Assembly: GCA_002688875.1 (NCBI GenBank)
Contig: NZDU01000010.1
Span: 3,787-20,656 of the forward strand
Origin: Candidatus Pacearchaeota archaeon
Lineage (GTDB): Archaea > Nanobdellota > Nanobdellia > Pacearchaeales > GW2011-AR1
Reading direction: 5' to 3'
Length of the DNA stretch: 16,870 nt
Shown: positions 7,854 through 15,531 of the stretch, one piece after another
How the letters are laid out: each line of letters opens with the position of its first letter
Position numbering within the stretch: position 1 is the stretch's first letter
The notes under the pieces: generated by a model
The model's input: the letters and a program-made list of their open reading frames with translations, nothing else
Told to the model about the DNA's origin: nothing
Database searches by the model: none
Program-made: the position numbers and the translations under genes

Positions 7854-8855
7854 AGAAATCCTAAATGGAAATATCAATATTTCCCTAATAACCCTAAATA
7901 TCTCCCTAATAATCATAAATATTTTCCTTAATAATCTCCTAACAGAAAAATAAAATTCCTTCACATGATAATGATAAAATCCTCTTCTCCAATGTCTTTC
8001 AAATAAATCAGACACATAAAATCTAACCCAAATTAAAAATAAACCATGATAAAAATTCTTCGACTTATTCTTAAACTTCCTATTTAAAAACAAAGCATAA
8101 TCATACAACTCATAATCAATAGGATAAAACACTTTTATTCTTTTTTTAATTATCCTAATCTCTTCTCTTTTCAAATACCGCGTAGACACATTCATATTTC
8201 CTACAAAATTTCTTAATCCTAACAATTTATACACGAACAAAACATCCAACTTATTCTCAGAAATACCCACAAAATACATTTTATCCATAACCTCCTTTAA
8301 CAAACTTAATTTAAGATCCCAAGATAAACCACTATCCAACGTATAATCTATAGCCTTAGAACTCAAAAAACGAAAAATAAAATTATTCTTATCAATTGGA
8401 TTATGCTCATCAATATTTTTACTCCTATTCTTAAACCAACTACTAAAACTAAAATCTCCCTTACCTTCAGGAAATACTTTTTTCTTTGTAATATCATCAA
8501 GATTAAAATATCTACCACGATCCCAATTATAATGAGAAATCGTCCTAGAAACAGGATCCCTTAAAAATAAAACATATCTAACATCCCTATTAGGGAACAA
8601 TTCATGAATGCCATAAAACGCCCAATGTCCAAAAATCACCTTAATAATATCCTTATTTCCCAAAGACTCCAAATAATCCCTAATCTCACCAATATCTGTC
8701 AAAAACGGAAACACATTACCATACAATTGCAAAACCTCACTCTCATCAAAATTTCTTATTATATTCTCCCTAATAGTGGTTCCCGCACATTTAGGCACAT
8801 GAATAAAAACATAAAGCGGATCTTTCATTTCTTTTTCTTTCATTTTAAAACCCAT
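7779..8855 (-). CDS. PAPS-dependent sulfotransferase
   Basis: The 358-residue protein has the 5'-phosphosulfate-binding loop VFIHVPKCAGTT at residues 16-27, a conserved-type FGHW at 75-78, and the 3'-phosphate-binding segment FLRDPVSRTISHYN at 97-110. This is the order found in carbohydrate sulfotransferases of the Sulfotransfer_2 type, which move sulfate from PAPS to a sugar hydroxyl. The C-terminal third is basic and aromatic with heptad repeats and could bind membrane or polymer. There is no signal peptide. It is the last gene of the permease/ATPase operon, 15 bp after the previous stop, so the exported glycan is the likely substrate. ATG 8855 is used here; ATGs at 8843 and 8828 are also possible before the first strand. 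The 3' end overlaps the convergent GT4 gene. Confidence 0.85.
   Translation of the reverse strand: MGFKMKEKEMKDPLYVFIHVPKCAGTTIRENIIRNFDESEVLQLYGNVFPFLTDIGEIRDYLESLGNKDIIKVIFGHWAFYGIHELFPNRDVRYVLFLRDPVSRTISHYNWDRGRYFNLDDITKKKVFPEGKGDFSFSSWFKNRSKNIDEHNPIDKNNFIFRFLSSKAIDYTLDSGLSWDLKLSLLKEVMDKMYFVGISENKLDVLFVYKLLGLRNFVGNMNVSTRYLKREEIRIIKKRIKVFYPIDYELYDYALFLNRKFKNKSKNFYHGLFLIWVRFYVSDLFERHWRRGFYHYHVKEFYFSVRRLLRKIFMIIREIFRVIREILIFPFRISLFLKSKFKWYKRFVWWFKSSFGIK
7875..7937 (-). repeat. Three tandem 21-nt repeats in the sulfotransferase tail
   Basis: Units at 7917-7937, 7896-7916 and 7875-7895 (minus-strand order) encode the heptads RLLRKIF, MIIREIF and RVIREIL. The second and third units agree at 17 of 21 bases, and the first and third at 14 of 21. 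The pattern gives an amphipathic helix with alternating hydrophobic and charged faces. Confidence 0.65.
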
Positions 8856-8870
8856 AATTTAACGTTGCAT

Positions 8871-10316
8871 TCACAAAAAAACACGAACTATGCTTATCCT
8901 GTCTTTCCCATCAACATTCAAATATTCTCCCTCCTTAACAACATTCAAATTAAAAGGAGATAAATCCAAATGCAAACCATTATCCCTAATACCTGCCCCA
9001 GTAACTAAATTACTATTGACTTTTTCATGATACCTATCCACAGCCACCCCATCAACAACTATAACATACTTATATTTCTTCAACTTTGATATTATCTTTA
9101 AAATATCCCGATTAGATAAATGTTGCAAAACAAATCTTAATATACAAAGATCTCCAGAAGGCAATTCATCATTTATAATATCCCCCTTCACAAAACTAAT
9201 ATTCTGATCTGAAAAAAACTTCTGATTATGTTTAATCAACGAATCAACAACATCCACTCCCACATAATTAACCTCATTCCAATCCATCAACCCTCCCATC
9301 CGAAAATCCCCACATCCAAGATCAACAACAGTTTTTATATTATTCTTCCTAATAAAATTCTCCAAATAATGTTTAAACGGCAAACAATTCTCAATATCCG
9401 AACCAGTCCCAGAATAAAACATATCATCACCATTCCCCCAATGCCCCTCAGAATAAACCTCGCCAAAAATCCTCTCTGCATTCAAACCATCCTCCTTGGA
9501 AACAATATCCAGATCATCAAGATTATTAAGAATTCCAGTATAATAAGAAATAACTTCCAATGGATCTCCATCTCCAACTATCTTCCCATCATCCAATAAT
9601 ATAACACGATCACAATACTTCCTTATTTGATTCAAATTATGACTCACCAAAACAACAGTCGCACCTCCTTCAATCAACTCACTCATCTTCTTCAAAGCCT
9701 TTTCCTTAAATTCAGCATCTGCCCCACCACCCAAAGCCTCATCAATCAAGATTATATCCGGATTCTTGTGAGAAACACAATTAATAGTAACAGAGAAACA
9801 CAATCTACTAATCATTCCCGAAGAAAGCTGATAAACTTTAGCGTTCAAATATTCCCTCAATCCTGAAAAACTAATTATCTCATCTAACCTTCCATCTATC
9901 TCAGAACGATTCAATCCATGTAAAACACCCATAAGATAAATATTATCCCTAACACTCAATTTTTTTTTCAACCCATAATTAAAACCAGTTAAATAAACCA
10001 CATTACCTTCAGTAAAAACCTTTCCAACATCCTTCTTATCATTTACTTCATTACTCCCTTCATCAACCCTATAAATCCCCGCCAAAATCCTAAGCAACGT
10101 AGATTTACCAGAACCATTCTTACCAATAATACCTAAATTCTCCCCAGCCCTCACTTTAAAAGAAACATTATCTAATGCAATCACTTCTTTCTTCTTAGAA
10201 ACAAATGAAAAACCCAATATCTTAGCCAACAACCCCTCCCTACTAAATTCCCTATAAAAACTCTTAGTCAAACCATTAACCTCAATCCGATTAATTCCAA
10301 TCTTTTTATCCCCCAT
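8871..10316 (-). CDS. Wzt-like ABC transporter ATPase fused to a SAM-dependent methyltransferase
   Basis: The 481-residue protein has two domains. Residues about 1-260 are a polysaccharide-export ABC ATPase: Walker A GKNGSGKST at 65-73, ABC signature LSSGM at 164-168, Walker B IILIDE at 188-193 and the switch His in VSHNL at 224-228. Residues about 285-480 are a class I methyltransferase, with HWGNGDDMFYSGTGS, the SAM-binding VVDLGCGD near 335, VGVDVVD and LCILRFVLQHLS. Wzt proteins commonly carry a C-terminal carbohydrate-binding domain; here the methyltransferase takes that place. Likely role is powering glycan export through the adjacent permease while methylating the glycan. The start is ATG 10316, overlapping the permease stop by one base (TGATG); a GTG three bases earlier is possible. 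The gene sits in a tight operon. Confidence 0.88.
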   Translation of the reverse strand: MGDKKIGINRIEVNGLTKSFYREFSREGLLAKILGFSFVSKKKEVIALDNVSFKVRAGENLGIIGKNGSGKSTLLRILAGIYRVDEGSNEVNDKKDVGKVFTEGNVVYLTGFNYGLKKKLSVRDNIYLMGVLHGLNRSEIDGRLDEIISFSGLREYLNAKVYQLSSGMISRLCFSVTINCVSHKNPDIILIDEALGGGADAEFKEKALKKMSELIEGGATVVLVSHNLNQIRKYCDRVILLDDGKIVGDGDPLEVISYYTGILNNLDDLDIVSKEDGLNAERIFGEVYSEGHWGNGDDMFYSGTGSDIENCLPFKHYLENFIRKNNIKTVVDLGCGDFRMGGLMDWNEVNYVGVDVVDSLIKHNQKFFSDQNISFVKGDIINDELPSGDLCILRFVLQHLSNRDILKIISKLKKYKYVIVVDGVAVDRYHEKVNSNLVTGAGIRDNGLHLDLSPFNLNVVKEGEYLNVDGKDRISIVRVFL

Positions 10317-11092
10317 CACACAACCTCCGCAAATCTATATTTAACTTTTTCAAAAACGAACAATCCAACAAACAAAGAACCAAAACTAAACAACAAACTA
10401 ACCAAAATAACAAAAATAGATGGATAAGTATTATAAATTAAAATATTCCTAACCATATCTAAGAAATAAAACATAGGATTAAATAAATTTAGAGTATACA
10501 AAACAGTCCCCTCTTCCAAGGAATAAAATATAGGACTAGCAAACCATAACAATCTAGTAAGAACCATCCATATATTTGAAAGATCGTAGACATAAACACC
10601 TATCACACTCAAAACAAACGACAAACCTTGAACAAAAACTATCAAAAGAACAAAAAACAATGGATAAAACAAAAATCCAATCAAAGAATTACCAAAATAT
10701 ATCATTACAAAAACTAACAATATTATCTCAAAAATATGTGAAAAAACAGACTGCAACACATTAGAAACAACAAGCGACTCATGATTGACTTTAATTGACT
10801 TCACAAAACTAGAATTTCTTGTTATAGAATTAATAGACTGATTTGAAGATTTCCTAAAAAAATTAAAAACAATTAAACCTATTAACAAATAAATAGGATA
10901 TTGATCATCCATCCCCCCAACAATAACTCCCCTTAAAAAAAGCAATATAACAAATAACAAAAAAGGATCAAGCAAATACCACAAAACTCCAAGATAACTT
11001 CCTTCGTTCCTCAACATAAAATCACTCTTAGCCAACTGAAAGCTCAATCTAAAAACTTCTCTAAACTTATCAAAACCCTTCTTTAAACTCAT
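10316..11092 (-). CDS. ABC-2 type polysaccharide export permease (Wzm-like)
   Basis: The 258-residue protein has about six hydrophobic segments. It begins with the typical amphipathic N-terminal helix and the RNEGSYLGVLWYLLDPFLLF segment of ABC-2 permeases, in which a basic/polar stretch leads into the first membrane helix. A late NPMFYFLDMVRNILI segment corresponds to the conserved Asn-Pro and Asp-x-x-Arg region of the family. Size and topology match Wzm/TagG-type permeases of about 260 residues. Together with the overlapping ATPase gene it should form a 2+2 exporter for a lipid-linked polysaccharide or oligosaccharide. It is the first gene of the minus-strand operon, with a promoter shared with the divergent GT-C gene. 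Confidence 0.9.
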   Translation of the reverse strand: MSLKKGFDKFREVFRLSFQLAKSDFMLRNEGSYLGVLWYLLDPFLLFVILLFLRGVIVGGMDDQYPIYLLIGLIVFNFFRKSSNQSINSITRNSSFVKSIKVNHESLVVSNVLQSVFSHIFEIILLVFVMIYFGNSLIGFLFYPLFFVLLIVFVQGLSFVLSVIGVYVYDLSNIWMVLTRLLWFASPIFYSLEEGTVLYTLNLFNPMFYFLDMVRNILIYNTYPSIFVILVSLLFSFGSLFVGLFVFEKVKYRFAEVV

Positions 11093-11133
11093 AAAAAAAA
11101 CAAATAGTCAATTGATTTAAACATTTCTAACTA

Positions 11134-11147
11134 AAAATATATATAAT
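11134..11147. promoter_or_regulatory. Shared divergent TATA region
   Basis: AAATATATATAATC reads as a TATA box on both strands because its core ATATATAT is palindromic. On the plus strand it is centred about 26 nt before ATG 11166, which implies a leaderless message. On the minus strand initiation would fall near 11114, about 21 nt before ATG 11092. No other strong TATA sequence is seen in the 73-bp gap. Confidence 0.55.
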
Positions 11148-11165
11148 CAAACACTAAATAAATAT

Positions 11166-12650
11166 ATGAAAACAACAAAAAACCAACTACTCCTAATAAT
11201 CTTAGTCTGCATCACAGCCTTCTTCCTAATCTACTCCCCTCATCTGTCAAATCCCTTCCCCCTCCACATAGACGAATACCACCATATCTCCTCTTCAATA
11301 AATCTCAAACAAAACAACCTAACTCCAAACCTCTCAAACACTGAAATAGGATTCCACTTTGTCCTTCTAACAATATCATATCTAACAAACCTAATCCTAT
11401 CATACAAATACTTGGCAGCAATCTACATCATACTAACAATCTTAACCCTCTTCACAATAACAAAACAAGAAACCAAACAATTCAAAGAATCATTCCTAAT
11501 CTCAATCTTTACAATAATCTTCCTAATAAGTATCAAATCCAACGTAAACCTTCTAGGATTCTGGTTCTTCACCCCTCTAACCCTAGCCATCCCCCTAATC
11601 TACCTATACATCCACCTATTCACATCAGGAATAAACCACCAAAACAAAAAACACCTAATTTACTCACTACTAATCATGCTCCTTTTACTACCCATCCACG
11701 CCATCTCCATCCTTTTCTCCCTACCCATATTACTAATCTACCTAATCATAAAAAGAAATAAAATAAACCCCCTTAAAAAAAACCTCTCACTATTTTTAGC
11801 AATCCCTCTCGTAGGAATCATCATCTTCAAACTAACCACTCAATTCCCAACAAATCAACTACTCCAAAAACTCTTCTCACTAATACTATTTAAAAAAGGC
11901 TGGGGAGTCTTAGAACTAAACAACTCTCCTTTTGAACTATACAGTCCAATCGCATACATATTAGCAATAATCGGCCTCCTAGCAATCCTATCGAATAAAA
12001 AATACAGAGAAAACCTACTAATCCATGTAATCTGGCCTCTAACCCTAATCTTATCAATAATAATCTTCAAACTAACCAACATCTCCTTCCTCTCCCCTTA
12101 CCAAAGAAATTTATTCTACCTAGTAATCTCTCTACCCTTCTTAAGCGCCTTCGGCCTCTACCAAATAATAAAACACCTAAAAAAACTTTCCAAAAACCCA
12201 ACAACCCACAAAATCCTAAAAATCTTATTAATCATCTTAGTCATATTTCTAACCTTCAAATCATACTACCTAATTCCAGAACAAACCCAACTCTACAAAA
12301 CCATCAACCAATCAGATTACAAAGCCCTAACCTTCCTAACCCAATACCCCTCCTCCACAATACTAACCCCAATCCAAATCTCAATGGCAGTCTTCCCAAT
12401 CTCATCCCACAACCCCCTAGCCACCTACTACTTCTACGGAAACCGCCAAGACCTAGAACAATTCTACCAAACAACCAATTGCAACACCAAAAACCAAATA
12501 ATAACCAAACACAATATCTCATTCATTTATTCAAAATCAAAAATAGACTGTGATTGGGGGGAAATTTATAATAAAAATAAGAATATTATTTACAAAACCA
12601 ACCAACCTACCCCTTCCCCCCAACCCCACTCACTTCCCACTCCCCCTTAA
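11166..12650 (+). CDS. Multi-pass GT-C type glycosyltransferase (PMT/ArnT-like)
   Basis: The 494-residue protein has about ten to eleven predicted membrane helices. After the first helix an extracytoplasmic loop contains HIDEYHH at 34-40; an acidic pair in this position is the hallmark of GT-C enzymes that use polyprenyl-phosphate sugars. After the last helix (about residue 380) a globular part of about 100 residues follows, with PSSTILTPIQ, ATYYFYGNRQDLEQF and ISFIYSKSKIDCDWGEIY, which resembles the C-terminal part of archaeal GT-C proteins. Likely role is transfer of a sugar outside the membrane to a glycan or protein. The last 17 residues (TNQPTPSPQPHSLPTPP) are Pro-rich and coded by the C-tract, possibly a recent read-in extension. 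It is transcribed away from the permease. The acceptor is unknown, and a flippase- or ligase-like GT-C fold is possible. Confidence 0.75.
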   Translation: MKTTKNQLLLIILVCITAFFLIYSPHLSNPFPLHIDEYHHISSSINLKQNNLTPNLSNTEIGFHFVLLTISYLTNLILSYKYLAAIYIILTILTLFTITKQETKQFKESFLISIFTIIFLISIKSNVNLLGFWFFTPLTLAIPLIYLYIHLFTSGINHQNKKHLIYSLLIMLLLLPIHAISILFSLPILLIYLIIKRNKINPLKKNLSLFLAIPLVGIIIFKLTTQFPTNQLLQKLFSLILFKKGWGVLELNNSPFELYSPIAYILAIIGLLAILSNKKYRENLLIHVIWPLTLILSIIIFKLTNISFLSPYQRNLFYLVISLPFLSAFGLYQIIKHLKKLSKNPTTHKILKILLIILVIFLTFKSYYLIPEQTQLYKTINQSDYKALTFLTQYPSSTILTPIQISMAVFPISSHNPLATYYFYGNRQDLEQFYQTTNCNTKNQIITKHNISFIYSKSKIDCDWGEIYNKNKNIIYKTNQPTPSPQPHSLPTPP

Positions 12651-12676
12651 CCCCCTTTCACCCCCCTCATTTCCCC
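12610..12676. other. C-tract / G-quadruplex-type sequence between convergent genes
   Basis: The plus strand holds eight C-runs of three or more in 67 bp: 12610-12613, 12616-12621, 12624-12627, 12636-12638, 12642-12646, 12651-12655, 12661-12666 and 12673-12676. The complementary strand thus has G4-G6 runs with loops of four to six bases around 12642-12676, a strong quadruplex pattern. The tract spans both stop codons: the 3' end of the GT-C gene and of the ATPase gene. Confidence 0.8.
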
Positions 12677-14982
12677 AACCTCTTAACTTCCTTCTTCGCC
12701 CACTCTTTCCAAAGAGCAAAAACCCTCCCACTCTCCGGCAACCCAACTTCTTCCTGCACATCCTTAGAAAACTGATGAAACATATTATTACTAACCGAAT
12801 TAAACTCAGCCTCCAAAATATCTGGCCTACCCAACTTATCACTCATATCCACAATTTCCTGTTTAATCTTACCTCTAAGAAGAATATTATCATAAACCGC
12901 ATCCCAATTCCCTGCCCAACCCCTAACTCCTGCAGCAATAGACTTTATAATCTCACTATCCCCATTAACCAACTCCTCCGTAGGCTCCAACTCATCTTTC
13001 TTAACATTATACTTAAGCAAATCAACAAAACCTCCCTCCTCCATAGGATCCTTAGTCCAATGTTTCCTCACCTCACTCAACCCAATCACTCTCTTCATAC
13101 TACTCAACCCATCAGGAGTCTTAACCGGATTAGCAACTATAATGCAATCCGTAGCCTTAAAACTCGTCGTAGGCACTCCGAGATCATTCACAACTCTATC
13201 AAAAACACCATAAGGACTCGCACCATGAATCGTCCCCGCAACCACATTAGCCAAAGCCCCTACTCTCATCGCCTCATACAACGCCTTAGCCTCCAAAGAC
13301 CTAACCTCTCCAACAATCAAACTACTATCTCCTAAACGCAAAGAAGTCCTAATCGCCTCATCAGCCCCAACCTCCGAACTCTCCTTCAACATCGTCCCTC
13401 TAACTTTCATTCTCAAGATATCATACTTCAACTTTCTTATCGCATCCACAGGTAATTCTAAGGTGTCCTCTAACACAATAATTCTATACTTAGGCATTAT
13501 CTCCAATAACAACGAACCCAGCAATGAAGTCTTTCCACTACTCCTAGTCCCAGCAACCAACAAAGTCCTTGCCCCATCAATCAAAAAACTAAACAACCCC
13601 GCAGAAAAACTATTAATCATCTTATTCTTCACAAATAAAGGCAAAGTCCAAGGATTCTCTCTATGCCTTCTTATCGCATAAGCCAAACCACCTGGACTCA
13701 ACGGCTGTTGTATCACTGCAATTCTCGAACTCACCTTCCCCAACCTCAAATCAGTATCTAAAATCGGATTCGCCTCATCCAATGGCCTCCCGCTTATCAT
13801 TCTAAACTTAGCAGCCCAACTATCCGCATCCTCCTTACTCGGAATAATATTCGTAATACACTCATCAAACTCTTCATGCCTCAAAAAAACAGGATTCGCA
13901 GCAATAGGCGCATTCAAAACAATATCATGAATCCTCTTATCTTGCAACAAAACCTCAATCAACCCAAACCCAATAGTATGCCTAACCAAAATCTTAGCCA
14001 ACCTATTCAACTCTTCATAACTAATTTTAATCTTCTTACTCTCCGACAAATCCCGAAGCAGATCCCTACTCACATTAAAAAAAACCTGCCTAGTCTTCTC
14101 AGGATCCGTAAACTCCTCCGCCTTAGGCTGATGCTCAATCAAAACATTCCTAGCAAGATTAATCAACCCCTGCATCTCCTCCTCAAGCGAATACTCCGGC
14201 GGAGCAAGATGATACATATGCTTCGCATCCCTCTCCCTTTTCAATATCGTAACAACACTTCTATCAAACTCCTCCCCAATCTCATACTGATCCACAATCT
14301 CCGCATCCTCAGGCAAACTACTAACCAACCTAGTAAAAGTAAAATTAGGTATAATCTCCGGCCTAAAAAAATTCTGATAAATCGCCCGACTATAATCATA
14401 ATTATCCAAATGCCCCTTAACTTTCTTAATCAACTCAGTATTACCCAAAAGATCATAAAACTTCTCCAACAACTTAATATAATTCGACTGATCAATTTTA
14501 AAAGTATCGCTCAACCCTCCCAAATCCCTCTTCTCCACCTCAATTATCTTCCCCAACTCAACAAAACACGCAATAGGATCGCTCTTCAATTTAACCAACA
14601 AATATCCCACATCATTATACCTCTGACTCAACCGATTCGTATTCAACACCGACAACTTCCCAGGCGAAAGCAACTTCTCCTGCTTAGTCAAAAAAACATA
14701 AATATTAGAAATCTCCTGCAACATAAACGTCTGAACAGAATTATGACTATAATTCCTCTGCTGAACAAACACAATCCTAGAAACATCACTCGCATCACTC
14801 AACAACTCCATAGTCCGCGACATCACATCCGCACTCTCAGCCACATTCGGCACAAAACTCGCCCCCATATAATTAACATACAAAGATTTAACACCAGCTT
14901 CCTTAATTATCTCATACGCAAACAACTGCGTCCCAGGTTTAAACAACATTTTCACACTCTCAATTAATACAAATCTACTCAC
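12667..14982 (-). CDS. GspE/VirB11-family type IV pilus or secretion ATPase
   Basis: The 771-residue protein has the motor domain at about residues 330-650: Walker A VAGTRSSGKTSLLG near 473-486, an acidic box IIVLEDTLELP near 500, Walker B SSLIVGEVRS near 552-561, and the His box VVAGTIHGASPYG soon after. This is the motor for pilin or secretin-type assembly in archaea (TadA/GspE2 relatives), a cytoplasmic hexamer under a membrane platform. The first about 300 residues are an unrecognised N-terminal domain and the last about 110 an extra C-terminal part, so it is longer than the usual 500-600. The start is GTG 14982; ATG 14949 (MLFKPG) is an equally plausible start that removes 11 residues. 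No pilin, prepilin peptidase or TadC-like gene lies in the window. Two coiled-coil genes diverge from it. Confidence 0.88.
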   Translation of the reverse strand: MSRFVLIESVKMLFKPGTQLFAYEIIKEAGVKSLYVNYMGASFVPNVAESADVMSRTMELLSDASDVSRIVFVQQRNYSHNSVQTFMLQEISNIYVFLTKQEKLLSPGKLSVLNTNRLSQRYNDVGYLLVKLKSDPIACFVELGKIIEVEKRDLGGLSDTFKIDQSNYIKLLEKFYDLLGNTELIKKVKGHLDNYDYSRAIYQNFFRPEIIPNFTFTRLVSSLPEDAEIVDQYEIGEEFDRSVVTILKRERDAKHMYHLAPPEYSLEEEMQGLINLARNVLIEHQPKAEEFTDPEKTRQVFFNVSRDLLRDLSESKKIKISYEELNRLAKILVRHTIGFGLIEVLLQDKRIHDIVLNAPIAANPVFLRHEEFDECITNIIPSKEDADSWAAKFRMISGRPLDEANPILDTDLRLGKVSSRIAVIQQPLSPGGLAYAIRRHRENPWTLPLFVKNKMINSFSAGLFSFLIDGARTLLVAGTRSSGKTSLLGSLLLEIMPKYRIIVLEDTLELPVDAIRKLKYDILRMKVRGTMLKESSEVGADEAIRTSLRLGDSSLIVGEVRSLEAKALYEAMRVGALANVVAGTIHGASPYGVFDRVVNDLGVPTTSFKATDCIIVANPVKTPDGLSSMKRVIGLSEVRKHWTKDPMEEGGFVDLLKYNVKKDELEPTEELVNGDSEIIKSIAAGVRGWAGNWDAVYDNILLRGKIKQEIVDMSDKLGRPDILEAEFNSVSNNMFHQFSKDVQEEVGLPESGRVFALWKEWAKKEVKRLGK

Positions 14983-15032
14983 TTATTAAAATTTATGTAT
15001 TGCCAACTATTAATCAATCTCAAGCACAACAA

Positions 15033-15039
15033 TTTTAAA
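15033..15039 (+). promoter_or_regulatory. Candidate TATA box for the coiled-coil gene pair
   Basis: TTTTAAA is centred 39 nt upstream of ATG 15075, so initiation about 26 nt on would leave a leader near 13 nt. The leader end reads AAGTGAAAAA before the ATG; GTGA could pair weakly with the 16S rRNA tail. Confidence 0.4.
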
Positions 15040-15074
15040 CCCCTTTCACCTTACCAAACAAAAGAAGTGAAAAA

Positions 15075-15455
15075 ATGCCAGCAGAACAAACCCAAGATCC
15101 AATCAGCTCGCTATTAGCAGAATTCAGCACCCGATTAAACGAAGTAGAAGAAAAACAAAGACTCCTAAGAGATCGTGCACTACTAATCGGAGAAAACCTC
15201 ATATCAACAAAAGAAGATCACGAACTCCAATCCCATACCACAAAAAAAGAAATCACCCAAATAAACTCTGAAATAAAACAATTAAAAGTTTTAATGAAAC
15301 GTGTAATCGACGAGTTAGAAAACTTCGCCAGAAAAACAGAACTAGACATATTAAAAAAACAATCCCAAATGTTCCAACCATTAAAACTAGCAAGAATAAA
15401 AGACGTCGAAAGGATGATAAAGGAGGCATTGGATAAAAATACTTCAAAAAAGTAA
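15075..15455 (+). CDS. Small coiled-coil protein of unknown function
   Basis: The 126-residue protein has no signal peptide or membrane segment. It is charged (many Glu, Lys, Arg) and almost wholly helical: heptad-like spacing runs from about residue 12 to 85 (LLAEFSTRLNEVEEKQRLL, then ITQINSEIKQLKVLMKRVIDELENFARKTEL). It ends with a basic segment. I do not recognise a named family. It is divergent from the pilus-type ATPase and followed 76 bp later by another protein with a coiled coil. A cytoplasmic scaffold or partner of the ATPase is a reasonable guess from position only. Copy B of the intergenic element begins at its stop codon. Confidence 0.8.
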   Translation: MPAEQTQDPISSLLAEFSTRLNEVEEKQRLLRDRALLIGENLISTKEDHELQSHTTKKEITQINSEIKQLKVLMKRVIDELENFARKTELDILKKQSQMFQPLKLARIKDVERMIKEALDKNTSKK

Positions 15456-15496
15456 ATTTAGGAAGGTTGCATCTAATACTCAGGTTTCCTGGATAA
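15453..15496 (+). ncRNA. Conserved intergenic element, copy B (possible structured RNA)
   Basis: This 44-nt stretch begins at the TAA stop of the coiled-coil gene and matches 5345-5390 at 32 positions. The variable centre is two bases shorter than in copy A. AGGAA (15460-15464) can pair with TTCCT (15486-15490), and ATCT (15471-15474) with GGAT (15491-15494), in the same crossing arrangement as copy A, where the first helix is weaker. It precedes the next ATG by 35 nt. The matching parts are not in one conserved reading frame. Confidence 0.5.
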
Positions 15497-15531
15497 CAAA
15501 CACTTAAAACAACAAAATCCCCCTAAATAAA

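Noticed and set aside
7867..7884. Near-palindrome GGAAATATCAATATTTCC 14 bp after the stop of the second GT4 gene, considered as a terminator
   Set aside because: No T-run follows on the plus strand, it lies inside the sulfotransferase coding sequence, and it partly arises from the 21-nt tandem repeats.
12550..13335. Plus-strand open frame of 261 codons
   Set aside because: It overlaps the GT-C 3' end and runs antisense to the ATPase; Pro/Asn/Ile-rich with no motif, a shadow frame.
13876..14967. Plus-strand open frame of 363 codons
   Set aside because: It is antisense to the pilus-type ATPase, which has clear motifs throughout; the translated product is low in complexity with no motif.
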